Origin: RUG11867 sp964472425
Lineage (GTDB): Bacteria; Bacillota_I; Bacilli_A; RF39; UBA660
Length of the DNA stretch: 27,762 bases
NCBI GenBank assembly: GCA_964472425.1
Contig: CAYYLF010000013.1
Span: 1-27,762, forward strand
Reading direction: 5' to 3'
The notes under the pieces were generated by a model, which was not told the origin of the DNA, did no database searches, and saw only the letters and a program-made list of their open reading frames with translations. Shown one piece after another: positions 7,701-15,508 of this stretch. How positions within the stretch are numbered: position 1 is the stretch's first letter; each line of letters starts with the position of its first letter. Both the position numbers and the translations under genes were made by a program.

Positions 7701-8090
7701 TTACAATAAGTTTAATTCTTTTTTTAAACTATCTTGCAACAATTTAGAATAATTTAGACCTTTGACGTCGGCTAAATTTTTTAACCATTCTGGCATAGTA
7801 ACTGTCGTTTTTACAGTTTTCGAAGAAATCTTTCTTTCATGCTCCAATACATCTAATTCCACCATCGTAATAAACTCGCCCTTATTAAGCTCGATATTCA
7901 TGTAGTCCATAGTCGGTTCGGGAAGATTATCTTTATATTCTGGCAACATGTTGTATAAAGCATCTTGAGCCATATTATACGCATCTTCTAATCCGATACC
8001 AAAGGTAAATATATCGTCGAAATCTATAAATTTGACGTTGTATGCCTCGCCCTCTTTTGAAAAAACTGCCGGATAAAAATATTTGTTCAT
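7701..8090 (-). CDS. hicB: HicB-family antitoxin
   Basis: Antitoxin to the upstream HicA, 129 residues. The first ~65 residues have the degenerate RNase H-like HicB fold (YFYPAVFSKEGEAYNVKFIDF, then GIGLEDAYNMAQDAL). The C-terminal part (TVTMPEWLKNLADVKGLNYSKLLQDSLKKEL) reads as a DNA-binding ribbon-helix-helix segment. Gene order is toxin first, usual for hicAB, with a 41-nt gap. No good ribosome site is visible in that gap. The DNA-binding end and the palindrome over the promoter agree with autoregulation. Confidence 0.88.
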   Translation of the reverse strand: MNKYFYPAVFSKEGEAYNVKFIDFDDIFTFGIGLEDAYNMAQDALYNMLPEYKDNLPEPTMDYMNIELNKGEFITMVELDVLEHERKISSKTVKTTVTMPEWLKNLADVKGLNYSKLLQDSLKKELNLL

Positions 8091-8131
8091 AATAAATTTT
8101 ATGATTTTGTAAAGTAGTCGGCGATTCTTGA

Positions 8132-8314
8132 CTAAATGTTGATGTTCGTACTTTTTATTATTTGTAATAAAGTTCCTTTTGGAATATCGCCCTTGTGATT
8201 AAGAACTATGCAGTTTTTATTGCCTTTCTTGAATTTCATATGAGAGCCTTTTTGACTCACGACAACCAAACCATCGTTTTGAAGGGCCCTAATCACCTTT
8301 TTTACAACAACCAC
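8132..8314 (-). CDS. hicA: HicA-family mRNA interferase toxin
   Basis: Small double-stranded-RNA-binding-like toxin that cleaves mRNA, 60 residues, normal for the family. The catalytic histidine is H25 in the motif QKGSHMKFKKGN, followed by VLNHKGDIPKGTLLQII, which is also typical. It starts with GTG, supported by AAGGAG six bases upstream. It is the first gene of hicA-hicB, under the strong promoter at 8335-8363. Confidence 0.9.
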   Translation of the reverse strand: MVVVKKVIRALQNDGLVVVSQKGSHMKFKKGNKNCIVLNHKGDIPKGTLLQIIKSTNINI

Positions 8315-8334
8315 AATTATCTCCTTCCTAGTTC

Positions 8335-8372
8335 ATTATAACACGCGTACGAGTATGTGTCAGCACATACTC
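8335..8372 (-). promoter_or_regulatory. hicAB promoter with palindromic operator
   Basis: -35 CTGACA (8358-8363), 17-bp spacer, extended -10 TGTTATAAT (TATAAT at 8335-8340). A perfect inverted repeat with arms GAGTATGTG (8351-8359) and CACATACTC (8364-8372) is centred on the -35. It is the obvious candidate site for the HicB ribbon-helix-helix domain. Confidence 0.75.
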
Positions 8373-8423
8373 ATACATTATGATATGCATGCACAATGAA
8401 TTTTTATACAAGTTCTTCATACA

Positions 8424-10850
8424 TCAGTCCACGTCGTTTCTCGACAATATCTCGGCCGGAGTCTTTCTAATCGTCGCTCGAATAGGCATCAATCCGACGA
8501 TTATGTTGAGTAAATATACCAAGATTATTCCAAAAATCAATATCGCATTGTTCATCTTGTACATAGTGAAAAGTGGAACTTTCAACAACTCCTTCATGAT
8601 AGCCCCCATGAAAACCGCGCCCGGCAAACCTGCTAGAGTCGTGATAACCAAAATTTCGCCTAAGAACATCTTGTAAATATCCGTTTTCTTGACCCCGATA
8701 GCCCTGTATATGCCGACTTCTTTGATTCGAGACAAGAACGACGCTCTTATCATGAGGAAAATTTCGATGAAACTTACAGCCAACAAGATACCTGCGAGCA
8801 CCAAAGACTCTATTATATTGTCCTTTATGGACTCTATGTATTTCTCTTTTAAAACTGTATAATTGTCGATGGCCTCGTACCCTTTCGCTTTGAGTTCGCT
8901 TATCATGGCTTCCTTATCATCCGCGATTATGAGCAGATTTGCATTTTGGATGATGGTCTCGTACTTGAAAGTGTTCGCCGAAACGATGTATTCGTTCACA
9001 CCTTCCGAAGAAGTATAATGTCCGACGACCTTGAGCTTCTGACCATTTACTTTGACGTCGAGTAGAGACCCGATAGGCATACTGTAAGCGTTACTTGCAT
9101 TTATTATCACTTCGTAATCTCCGGAAGGAATCTTACCTTCCTTCAATGTGATATGGTTAGCATAGACGTCGTAGCTTTGTACAGCCGAAGAATCTAACAC
9201 GATAGAAGGGTCGTAACTGAATTCGTTTTTAGGTGAAGCTGCGATTACATCGAAGAACTTCGATTCGTCAAAATAGATACAAGGGTCTTCCGTATCGCTC
9301 ACTCCGACGATTTCGTACTCCTGCCCCCGAACACTCGCCTTGAGGCCCACATAATCCTCATACGTATGAATATTCAACCACTCGATGGTCACATCGTTCA
9401 CTTTGGCGGCATCTATCACCCTCTTGTCGAGAACGATTTCATTCGCCTTTTCTGGCATTCGACCGTATACGATGTTTCCACTTTCCAAAAGCTCAGTCCC
9501 TGCCAACGACCCGGTTAGTTTTCTCGTCTCGCCGACGAGTTGCAACAACTCTTCGTTCGAAATATCTATACTCACTTGTGAATCCCCCGGAATCGCGTAT
9601 TTGACACCCCGCATACTCTCGATTTTGGCAAAGTCTTCCGGTCTGTTCTCTTTCGTCTTGATTACGATATAATCCCTATGCGCATTCAAGAAATCTGCAT
9701 CCTCGATATCCGTCACCCCGAAAATGCTAGACAAAGCGTAGATTATGAACATGGCCGAGAAGAAAAATCCGAAAAGAAGAATCTTCTTCATAAGTGGATA
9801 CCCGACGACTTTCTTGAATCCCGTCTTGAGCATCGTAAACACATTGTAAATCGAAGTATATCTAAGCCCGCGGTCGTTATTCAATTTACTAAAATCGAAC
9901 TTCGAGTCTTCGTAGTCTTCCTTCTTTATCTTTTCGTAGTGCCCATTCACGAATTCGATACCCGCATCCTCGTCGACCACCTCTATCTTCTCTTTGCCGT
10001 GCGTCTTTATGTATATGTTGCCGTTTTTGACTACTATATCTAACTTCAATTTTTCTTTCGCATCCGAATACACGGTCATCGCATGAGACTCACTCGTCAC
10101 CTTCTCGATGTTCTCGAAATCTTTCAAATATATCTTGTTATCTATTCGATAATCGAGTTCGTTCTCGTGCTCGTTCATCTCGTCCGACACGATTTTTCCA
10201 TCGACTAAATTGACAATTCGCGAAGCGTAGAAATGCGCCAAGTCTTTTTCGTGTGTGACTAATATTACCAACTTATCCTGCGAAATCCTTTTGATGATGT
10301 TCATAATTTCGATGGTGTTTCGCGAATCCAAATTCCCAGTCGGCTCATCCGCAATTATCACTTCCGGATTCTTGACGAGAGCTCTCGCGATGCCGACTCT
10401 CTGTCTCTGCCCTCCGGACAGATTCCCAGCGGGCTTGTTTCTGTAACGGTACATTCCGACGAGTTCCAAAATGTAATCGACTCGTCTTTTTATCTCCTTA
10501 GAACTCTTGATGCCAATCATCTTCAAAGAAAGAGCGACATTGTCGAACACCGTAAGATTATCTAACAGATTGTAATCTTGAAATATGTATCCGATGTTCA
10601 AAACTCGCATTCTATCTTTGCGGTAATTGCCGACTTTCGGCATCTTCTGTCCGTCGATGTAGATAGAGCCAGAATTTATCTTGTCCAACCCTCCGATTGC
10701 GTTTAGCAAAGTCGTCTTCCCGGAGCCCGATGGTCCGAGCAAAGCGACTAACCCAGTGTCGCCCAACTCCAAGGACGTGTCGTTTATGACGTGTATTTCG
10801 TTTTTCTTGTGTCTAAAGAAATACTTGTCTACGTTCTTTAACGAAATCAT
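8424..10850 (-). CDS. ABC transporter, fused ATPase and FtsX-type permease (1)
   Basis: Single-chain half-transporter, 808 residues, in the MacB/LolCDE-like (mechanotransmission) group. The N-terminal ATPase has Walker A GPSGSGKTT (39-47), Q91, signature LSGGQ (144-148), Walker B VIIADE (164-169) and H200. A linker leads to a first membrane helix (about 356-378), a large extracytoplasmic domain to about 670, and three C-terminal helices. The C-terminal FtsX pattern is RIKEVGIYRAIGVKKTDIYKMFLGE. It starts two bases after the preceding transporter gene ends, so the two probably form a heterodimer. Family members export antimicrobial peptides or lipoproteins, or act on cell-wall hydrolases. No two-component genes or substrate are visible nearby. 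Confidence 0.88.
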   Translation of the reverse strand: MISLKNVDKYFFRHKKNEIHVINDTSLELGDTGLVALLGPSGSGKTTLLNAIGGLDKINSGSIYIDGQKMPKVGNYRKDRMRVLNIGYIFQDYNLLDNLTVFDNVALSLKMIGIKSSKEIKRRVDYILELVGMYRYRNKPAGNLSGGQRQRVGIARALVKNPEVIIADEPTGNLDSRNTIEIMNIIKRISQDKLVILVTHEKDLAHFYASRIVNLVDGKIVSDEMNEHENELDYRIDNKIYLKDFENIEKVTSESHAMTVYSDAKEKLKLDIVVKNGNIYIKTHGKEKIEVVDEDAGIEFVNGHYEKIKKEDYEDSKFDFSKLNNDRGLRYTSIYNVFTMLKTGFKKVVGYPLMKKILLFGFFFSAMFIIYALSSIFGVTDIEDADFLNAHRDYIVIKTKENRPEDFAKIESMRGVKYAIPGDSQVSIDISNEELLQLVGETRKLTGSLAGTELLESGNIVYGRMPEKANEIVLDKRVIDAAKVNDVTIEWLNIHTYEDYVGLKASVRGQEYEIVGVSDTEDPCIYFDESKFFDVIAASPKNEFSYDPSIVLDSSAVQSYDVYANHITLKEGKIPSGDYEVIINASNAYSMPIGSLLDVKVNGQKLKVVGHYTSSEGVNEYIVSANTFKYETIIQNANLLIIADDKEAMISELKAKGYEAIDNYTVLKEKYIESIKDNIIESLVLAGILLAVSFIEIFLMIRASFLSRIKEVGIYRAIGVKKTDIYKMFLGEILVITTLAGLPGAVFMGAIMKELLKVPLFTMYKMNNAILIFGIILVYLLNIIVGLMPIRATIRKTPAEILSRNDVD

Positions 10851-10852
10851 TT

Positions 10853-13063
10853 CTACACTTCCTCTCTATACGTACTCATGACGGAATCTTTGAACAACTT
10901 GTGAGCATACCTATTAGATATCAAGAAACTCATGATTGCGAGCACGATGTACACCAAAACGTAATCTTTCAATGTAAAATACGCGACCATATCGGTGATG
11001 TACTGCCACGTAATTATCCCCGACTGAGATAACAAGGCGAGCTCAACGAATGCGAAGAAAGCTACGTTTATATCGACGAACAACTCTATGTTGAGCAACT
11101 GCCTAGCGACTTTTTTGGTCGCACCTAAAATTCTGATAGTCGAAAAATACACGTTTCGAGATTTCAAAATAATCTTTATGATGAAATAGCTTATGAAGAA
11201 TAATACGACTGTCGACCCAAAAAACATCACGTTGCGAATTATTTTGAAGAACCCTTTGAGCATCGCCCCCTCATCGACGAGATTGTCTTTCAGATAGTAG
11301 TATTCGTGCCCCATTGCGTCCATTGCCTTCAAAGTATCTTTGTCGACTTTCATGTCGTCCAAGAAAACGCTCACCTGGTAGTTACCGTTGTCGTAGAGCT
11401 TTCTGTAATCCGCTTCGCTTATGAAGATGTTATCTATATAATCTTCGTAATTTGCGAGCCCAGTTAAACTCTTAAAATTGTTCGCATTCAACAAGGTTTT
11501 AACTTCCAGATTAACCTGTTTCTCGAAATATATGTTGCTCGTCGTCAAAGTAGCATTGTTGTACGAACAATCGTAATCGCTACAAATGAAACTTGCAGGG
11601 ATTAGTGTCTCTCCCTCGAAAAGGCTAGAAAGAACCTTCACGCGACTGTAATTAGCTTCTCGGAGTACCATTTTGTTGCCTCCGACGGACAAAGTATCCG
11701 TATTGTATCGGGAATTTATCGCTATGCTCATTCGGTCGAAGAGAGATTCCGACAAATAAATGGTTCCATAAAAATCGTCTTCCTCTTCGAATACGACTCC
11801 GACGATTTTTACTTTGAATGTATCTTGGCCGCTGTAGTACTCTTCCAAAATCATCTCCTTATTGAAAAGCTCGTCTTTATAAAACAACCACGTACTCGAA
11901 TCTTTAGAGATTCCCAACACTATCTCGTTCGGCCCACTCGGCAATCGGCCTTCGTTCACACCCGAAAGACTCGCCGCACATTTGAAATGTCCAGGTACGT
12001 AAATCTCTTGTGTATCGGAATAAACTCTTCCCTCCGCATCCAACATTCCGTCGTTCTCTTCGACCGTGAGAACGTTGTCGAGAGCCCTCAACTTATTTAT
12101 ATCTTCTTCTGTAAATGCGGATTTATCCTTCTTATGAAGAATCACACGATTCGGACTCGTATCGCTAAAAATGCCATTGTAACCGACCAACGAATTTGTA
12201 AAATCCTGCTTTCTCAAACCCGAATATTCGCCTGTCACGAGCAAAGTCAAAAAGAAATAAACTGCAAATAGAAGAGCAAACTTCGTCGCGATGTTGAACG
12301 CATTGCGAACTCCGAGTCTGATTTTGTTGCTCGTCGTCAAATCCTCGTACAAGGCGAGTTCTGCTTCACATTTCTCGTAATTTTGCAACTTCTTATCTTC
12401 GATTATCTTGCCGTCGTTCATCGCGATTTTGCGAGTTGCGTAATCCTCGACCTGCTCATAATTGTGGGTGACGATGACGACCAATTTTTCCTTCGAAATA
12501 TCTTTGAGCAACTTCATGATGCTCTTGGCACTTTTGACATCCAAATTTCCGGTCGGTTCGTCCGCGACTATGATAGGCGTGTCCTTTGCAAGAGCTCTCG
12601 CAATCGCGACCCTCTGTTTTTGACCACCGGACAATTTCGAAGCCTTCGTGTTTTTGTACTTGGATAATCCGACCGTCTCGATGATGGAATTGATCTTGCT
12701 GGCTACTTCACTTCTCTTGTATCCGTTCAACAAAAGCACCAGTTCGACGTTTTGGTACACCGTGTAGCTGTTTACCAAATTGAAGTGCTGAAAAATGTTG
12801 CCGATGTACTTCCTGCGATAATTCTCATAATCGACCTCCGTATAATGACTAGTCTCTTCGCCATTTATGTACATCTCACCTTCTTCGTAAGAATCCAATC
12901 CCGAAATGACGTTCAACAAAGTCGATTTGCCACTTCCCGATTCGCCCGTGATGACGACGAACTCGCCCATGTCCAAATCTAAATTTATCTTGTTGAAACC
13001 GCTCGAAATGGTCGATTTATTGTAATAAAACTTCGAAACGTTTTTTAAAGATATCATACTCAT
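10853..13063 (-). CDS. ABC transporter, fused ATPase and FtsX-type permease (2)
   Basis: Paralogue and likely partner of the following gene, 736 residues. ATPase: Walker A GESGSGKST (40-48), LSGGQ (144-148), Walker B IIVADE (164-169), THNYEQVEDYA H-loop. A first membrane helix lies near 262-285, followed by a long extracytoplasmic domain. Near the C-terminus is the FtsX-like STIRILGATKKVARQLLNIELF and three helices. The ATPase domain of each protein looks complete. The ATG overlaps the ttcA TGA by four bases (ATGA), with AAGGGTG upstream, so it is part of the ttcA operon. The extracytoplasmic domain contains a C-x4-C pair (ICSDYDCSY) that could form a disulphide. Confidence 0.87.
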   Translation of the reverse strand: MSMISLKNVSKFYYNKSTISSGFNKINLDLDMGEFVVITGESGSGKSTLLNVISGLDSYEEGEMYINGEETSHYTEVDYENYRRKYIGNIFQHFNLVNSYTVYQNVELVLLLNGYKRSEVASKINSIIETVGLSKYKNTKASKLSGGQKQRVAIARALAKDTPIIVADEPTGNLDVKSAKSIMKLLKDISKEKLVVIVTHNYEQVEDYATRKIAMNDGKIIEDKKLQNYEKCEAELALYEDLTTSNKIRLGVRNAFNIATKFALLFAVYFFLTLLVTGEYSGLRKQDFTNSLVGYNGIFSDTSPNRVILHKKDKSAFTEEDINKLRALDNVLTVEENDGMLDAEGRVYSDTQEIYVPGHFKCAASLSGVNEGRLPSGPNEIVLGISKDSSTWLFYKDELFNKEMILEEYYSGQDTFKVKIVGVVFEEEDDFYGTIYLSESLFDRMSIAINSRYNTDTLSVGGNKMVLREANYSRVKVLSSLFEGETLIPASFICSDYDCSYNNATLTTSNIYFEKQVNLEVKTLLNANNFKSLTGLANYEDYIDNIFISEADYRKLYDNGNYQVSVFLDDMKVDKDTLKAMDAMGHEYYYLKDNLVDEGAMLKGFFKIIRNVMFFGSTVVLFFISYFIIKIILKSRNVYFSTIRILGATKKVARQLLNIELFVDINVAFFAFVELALLSQSGIITWQYITDMVAYFTLKDYVLVYIVLAIMSFLISNRYAHKLFKDSVMSTYREEV

Positions 13064-13893
13064 TTTCGTTCACCCTTTCCTTTAAATATATCGTTGAAAT
13101 CGCGATGTATGTCCTTATAATTGTACCCGAGAATACATTCCAAATTGACGTTCTCCATCGATTTGTATATGTTGTGGTCGATGTTGTCGTCGATTTTCCT
13201 AAAACTCTCGATTAGCTTCTTTATCTCCATTCGTTTGCCCGCATCGTGCTCGGGCTTCTTCGTAAAATCGCACGCACAATTTATGAACTCGAGCCCATTG
13301 TATCGAACCCAATTCAGAATATCCCTTTCCTTTATCAAAGTCATCGGCCTTATGAGTTCCAATCCGTCGAAATTCGAACTCACGACTTTCGGCACCATCG
13401 TCTTCACTTCGGCCCCGTACAACATCGACAGCAAAGTCGTCTCTATCACGTCGTCGAAATGATGTCCGAGCGCAATTTTGTTGCAGCCGAGTTCTCTCGC
13501 TTTGTCGTACAAATAACCTCGTCTCATGCGCGCACACATGTAACACGGACTCTCCTTTGCAATCTTATCTATTACCTTGAAAATGTCCGTTTCGAATATC
13601 TCGATGTCCAAATTCAATATGCGAGCATTTTCTTCGATTTTTTCTCTGTTCACCTTCTCGTATCCGGGGTCCATCACCACGTATCGAAGCTCGAATGGAA
13701 ACTCTCCGTGTTTGGCTAACTCTTCTAACAACTTTGCGAGTAAGAACGAATCCTTCCCGCCCGAAATGCACACCATTATTTTGTCACCTTCGTGTATCAA
13801 ATCGTAATCTTTGACGGCCTTCACGAATTTAGCCCATATCTCCTTCCGATAAGTCTTTATTATACTTCTTTCGATTTCTTTGTGCTTTTCCAT
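13060..13893 (-). CDS. ttcA: TtcA-family tRNA 2-thiocytidine synthetase
   Basis: PP-loop ATPase of the TtcA/TtuA group, which adenylates a tRNA base and thiolates it (2-thiocytidine-32 for TtcA). The 277 residues show the PP-loop SGGKDS (44-49), CxxC at C117/C120 within CYMCARMRRG, GHHFDDVIET (143-152) and a later CAC (206-208) that would supply the third iron-sulphur ligand. Start at the ATG with GGGAGG five bases upstream; the longer in-frame reading adds 66 residues of low-complexity translation of the intergenic palindromes and was rejected. It heads an operon with two ABC transporters. TtcA proteins of Bacillota are less studied, so the modified base is inferred. Confidence 0.88.
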   Translation of the reverse strand: MEKHKEIERSIIKTYRKEIWAKFVKAVKDYDLIHEGDKIMVCISGGKDSFLLAKLLEELAKHGEFPFELRYVVMDPGYEKVNREKIEENARILNLDIEIFETDIFKVIDKIAKESPCYMCARMRRGYLYDKARELGCNKIALGHHFDDVIETTLLSMLYGAEVKTMVPKVVSSNFDGLELIRPMTLIKERDILNWVRYNGLEFINCACDFTKKPEHDAGKRMEIKKLIESFRKIDDNIDHNIYKSMENVNLECILGYNYKDIHRDFNDIFKGKGERK

Positions 13894-13934
13894 GTGTACC
13901 TCCCTAAAAAACTCCATTTCTTCCACTCGAACCC

Positions 13935-13963
13935 ATCGTACCACAAAAGAAATCGATATGCAA
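13935..13963 (-). promoter_or_regulatory. Promoter of the ttcA-ABC operon
   Basis: -35 TTGCAT (13958-13963), 17-bp spacer, -10 TACGAT (13935-13940) with an extended TGG before it. A 23-bp palindrome begins one base upstream of the -35. Confidence 0.6.
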
Positions 13964-13964
13964 C

Positions 13965-14070
13965 TTGCAAAAAAACGTTTTTTGCAATGCAAAAACGCCA
14001 AAATCGACACGAACGCCCGGCAGTTCTGACGATTTGCCAAAAAAAACGTACCAAAATCGTTTTTTTGCAA
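13965..14070. repeat. Intergenic palindrome cluster (TGCAAAAA/TTTTTGCA element), copy 2
   Basis: Perfect inverted repeat with arms TTGCAAAAAA and TTTTTTGCAA around ACG (13965-13987). It overlaps TTTTTGC-AAT-GCAAAAA (13979-13995). CGTTTTTTTGCAA (14058-14070) is the exact inverse of 13965-13977, giving a 13-bp long-range arm about 80 nt apart. The 234-nt gap between ttcA and the next gene holds this cluster, the promoter and a terminator, with no credible gene. Confidence 0.65.
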
Positions 14071-14092
14071 CTTTTTCGAAAAAAATTGCACG

Positions 14093-14117
14093 AAAAATCG
14101 AGGCCTTAGAACCTCGA
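14093..14117 (-). terminator. Terminator of frr and the Trx-like gene
   Basis: Minus-strand stem TCGAGG / CCTCGA (14098-14103 with 14112-14117), 8-nt loop, followed by TTTTTCG, just after the stop at 14128. Confidence 0.75.
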
Positions 14118-14127
14118 AAAGATTTCT

Positions 14128-14853
14128 TTATTTGCACTTTTTTTTACATGTCGCATTTTCATCGACGACCGCTTCTATGAGTCCATTGTAGATGACAGAT
14201 AGTTCGCTCTTCTGAACTTCGTCGAGTTCGTCGTATTCGCCTTGTTCCCTGTCAAATGAAACGGACCCAGTATGTGCTCCGACTATCTCTCCATCCTTGA
14301 CGGCCACGACCATCGGAATGTCTATTCTCTTGTTCTGCAATTCGTGTTCGAATCCATCGTCATCGACGATTGTATAATTGTTCAAATACTCGTTTAAAAC
14401 GACCAACATGTCGTAGTAACCTTGTTCAGCTTTCTTCGTCTCGACTGGCTTATCGTCCTCTATCTCGAAAACGTTGAACTTATCGGTCATATCGACGTAC
14501 AAAACTTTCTCCAAACAAGAACAATTGGTCGATTCTAATAAAGTCTCGACGACACTTCTCGACTTCCCATCCGTAGGAGTTCCAAAAAATATGAGTCCCG
14601 TACTCGTATTCGCAAATGCAACAGCCTCATCCAACGACGCATACTCGATTTTGCTCTTGCCAGCCAACTTCAAAGATTGATACTTGTAAGATTCTCCGGC
14701 CGTCTTTCCATTCAAGTCCTCATATTCACTTTTGAACTTTCTCGCATCCGCGGAGCCCGACATCGTCATGACGAGTACGATTACACCGACTAATACGACG
14801 AGCAATACTACTCCTACGATTATGTTTTCTTTCTTCAACTTCTTACTCTTCAA
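14128..14853 (-). CDS. Membrane-anchored thioredoxin-fold protein lacking the CxxC motif
   Basis: 241 residues: basic N-terminus, one membrane helix (11-31), then an extracytoplasmic domain. Segments YASLDEAVAFANTSTGLIFF (71-90) and DIPMVVAVKDGEIVGAHTGS (178-197) match, from memory, a membrane thioredoxin-like family of gut Bacillota. There, the first segment is followed by a CxxC such as PxCPWC. Here the corresponding residues are GTPTDGKSRS (91-100), so the redox pair is lost, while the cis-proline candidate P180 is kept. Other cysteines remain: CSC (111-113) and C236/C240 near the end. It starts with TTG, supported by GGAGG eight bases upstream inside the frr end, three bases after the frr stop. 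Function unknown; a binding or chaperone role is inferred. Confidence 0.62.
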   Translation of the reverse strand: MKSKKLKKENIIVGVVLLVVLVGVIVLVMTMSGSADARKFKSEYEDLNGKTAGESYKYQSLKLAGKSKIEYASLDEAVAFANTSTGLIFFGTPTDGKSRSVVETLLESTNCSCLEKVLYVDMTDKFNVFEIEDDKPVETKKAEQGYYDMLVVLNEYLNNYTIVDDDGFEHELQNKRIDIPMVVAVKDGEIVGAHTGSVSFDREQGEYDELDEVQKSELSVIYNGLIEAVVDENATCKKKCK

Positions 14854-14856
14854 AAC

Positions 14857-15396
14857 CTACACCTCCATAAGTTCGGTTTCTTTGGCCTTAATTTTGTCAT
14901 CTACTATCTTGTTGTACTTCCCGATAAGTTCTTGAATCTCGTCCAAAATTCTCTTTTCTTCATCCTCCGGCAACTCGTCGGCCTTCACCTTGTTGTTGCC
15001 ATCCTGTCTCGCATTTCGCAAAGCAACCTTCGCATCCTCGCCCATAGACTTCGCCTGTTTTACGTAATCTCTTCTCTTCTCCTCCGTAAGTTCTGGCAAA
15101 GTGAGAATAATCATCTCTCCGTTGTTCGTCGGATTGATGCCCAAGTTAGCTTCTTGTATGGCCTTCTCGATATCTTTCAAAGTGCTTCTATCGAAAGGCT
15201 TTACGAACAACTGACGAGCCTCGGGTACGGTTATATTCGCGACCGCGTTTAACGCGGTCGGAGCTCCATAATACTCGACCGTCACACCACTCAACATACT
15301 AGGATTAGCCCTTCCAGCCCGCACGGTCGTGAGTCTCTTATCCAAAGTCTCTATCGCTTCCTCCATTTTAAATTCAACTTCATCTAAATGATTCAT
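14857..15396 (-). CDS. frr: Ribosome recycling factor
   Basis: Splits the post-termination ribosome together with EF-G and releases mRNA and tRNA. The 179 residues are close to the usual 185 and carry the hallmark stretches RAGRANPSML (26-35), YYGAPTALN, PFDRSTLKDIEKAIQ and the C-terminal EEKRILDEIQELIGKYNKIVDD helix. The usual upstream partner pyrH is absent. Here frr has its own promoter and is followed directly by a thioredoxin-fold gene. Ribosome site AAGGTG about nine to ten bases upstream. Confidence 0.97.
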   Translation of the reverse strand: MNHLDEVEFKMEEAIETLDKRLTTVRAGRANPSMLSGVTVEYYGAPTALNAVANITVPEARQLFVKPFDRSTLKDIEKAIQEANLGINPTNNGEMIILTLPELTEEKRRDYVKQAKSMGEDAKVALRNARQDGNNKVKADELPEDEEKRILDEIQELIGKYNKIVDDKIKAKETELMEV

Positions 15397-15424
15397 ATAT
15401 CCAATTCACCTTTTCCTTGTCATA

Positions 15425-15454
15425 ATTATAAATGAAAACGCCCTTCGTCGTCAA
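15425..15454 (-). promoter_or_regulatory. Promoter of frr
   Basis: -35 TTGACG (15449-15454), 18-bp spacer, -10 TATAAT (15425-15430). The -35 lies in the loop of the terminator of the preceding gene. Confidence 0.7.
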
Positions 15455-15464
15455 CCGAAAAGCG
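15434..15464 (-). terminator. Terminator of the surface-protein gene
   Basis: Minus-strand stem CGCTTTTCG / CGAAGGGCG, 9 bp with two G-U pairs (15456-15464 with 15439-15447), 8-nt loop, then TTTTC. It overlaps the frr promoter. Confidence 0.6.
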
Positions 15465-15508
15465 TCTATAAACTCATGTTATATCTTTCCTCATCCCTAT
15501 CACACCCA

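Noticed and set aside
13894..14091. Longer N-terminus for TtcA (66 extra residues)
   Set aside because: The internal ATG has GGGAGG at good spacing and matches the family start; the extension translates intergenic repeats upstream of the promoter.
13904..14137. Open frames of 60-115 codons through the ttcA upstream region on both strands
   Set aside because: They run across palindromes, a terminator and the ttcA promoter, have low-complexity translations and no ribosome sites.
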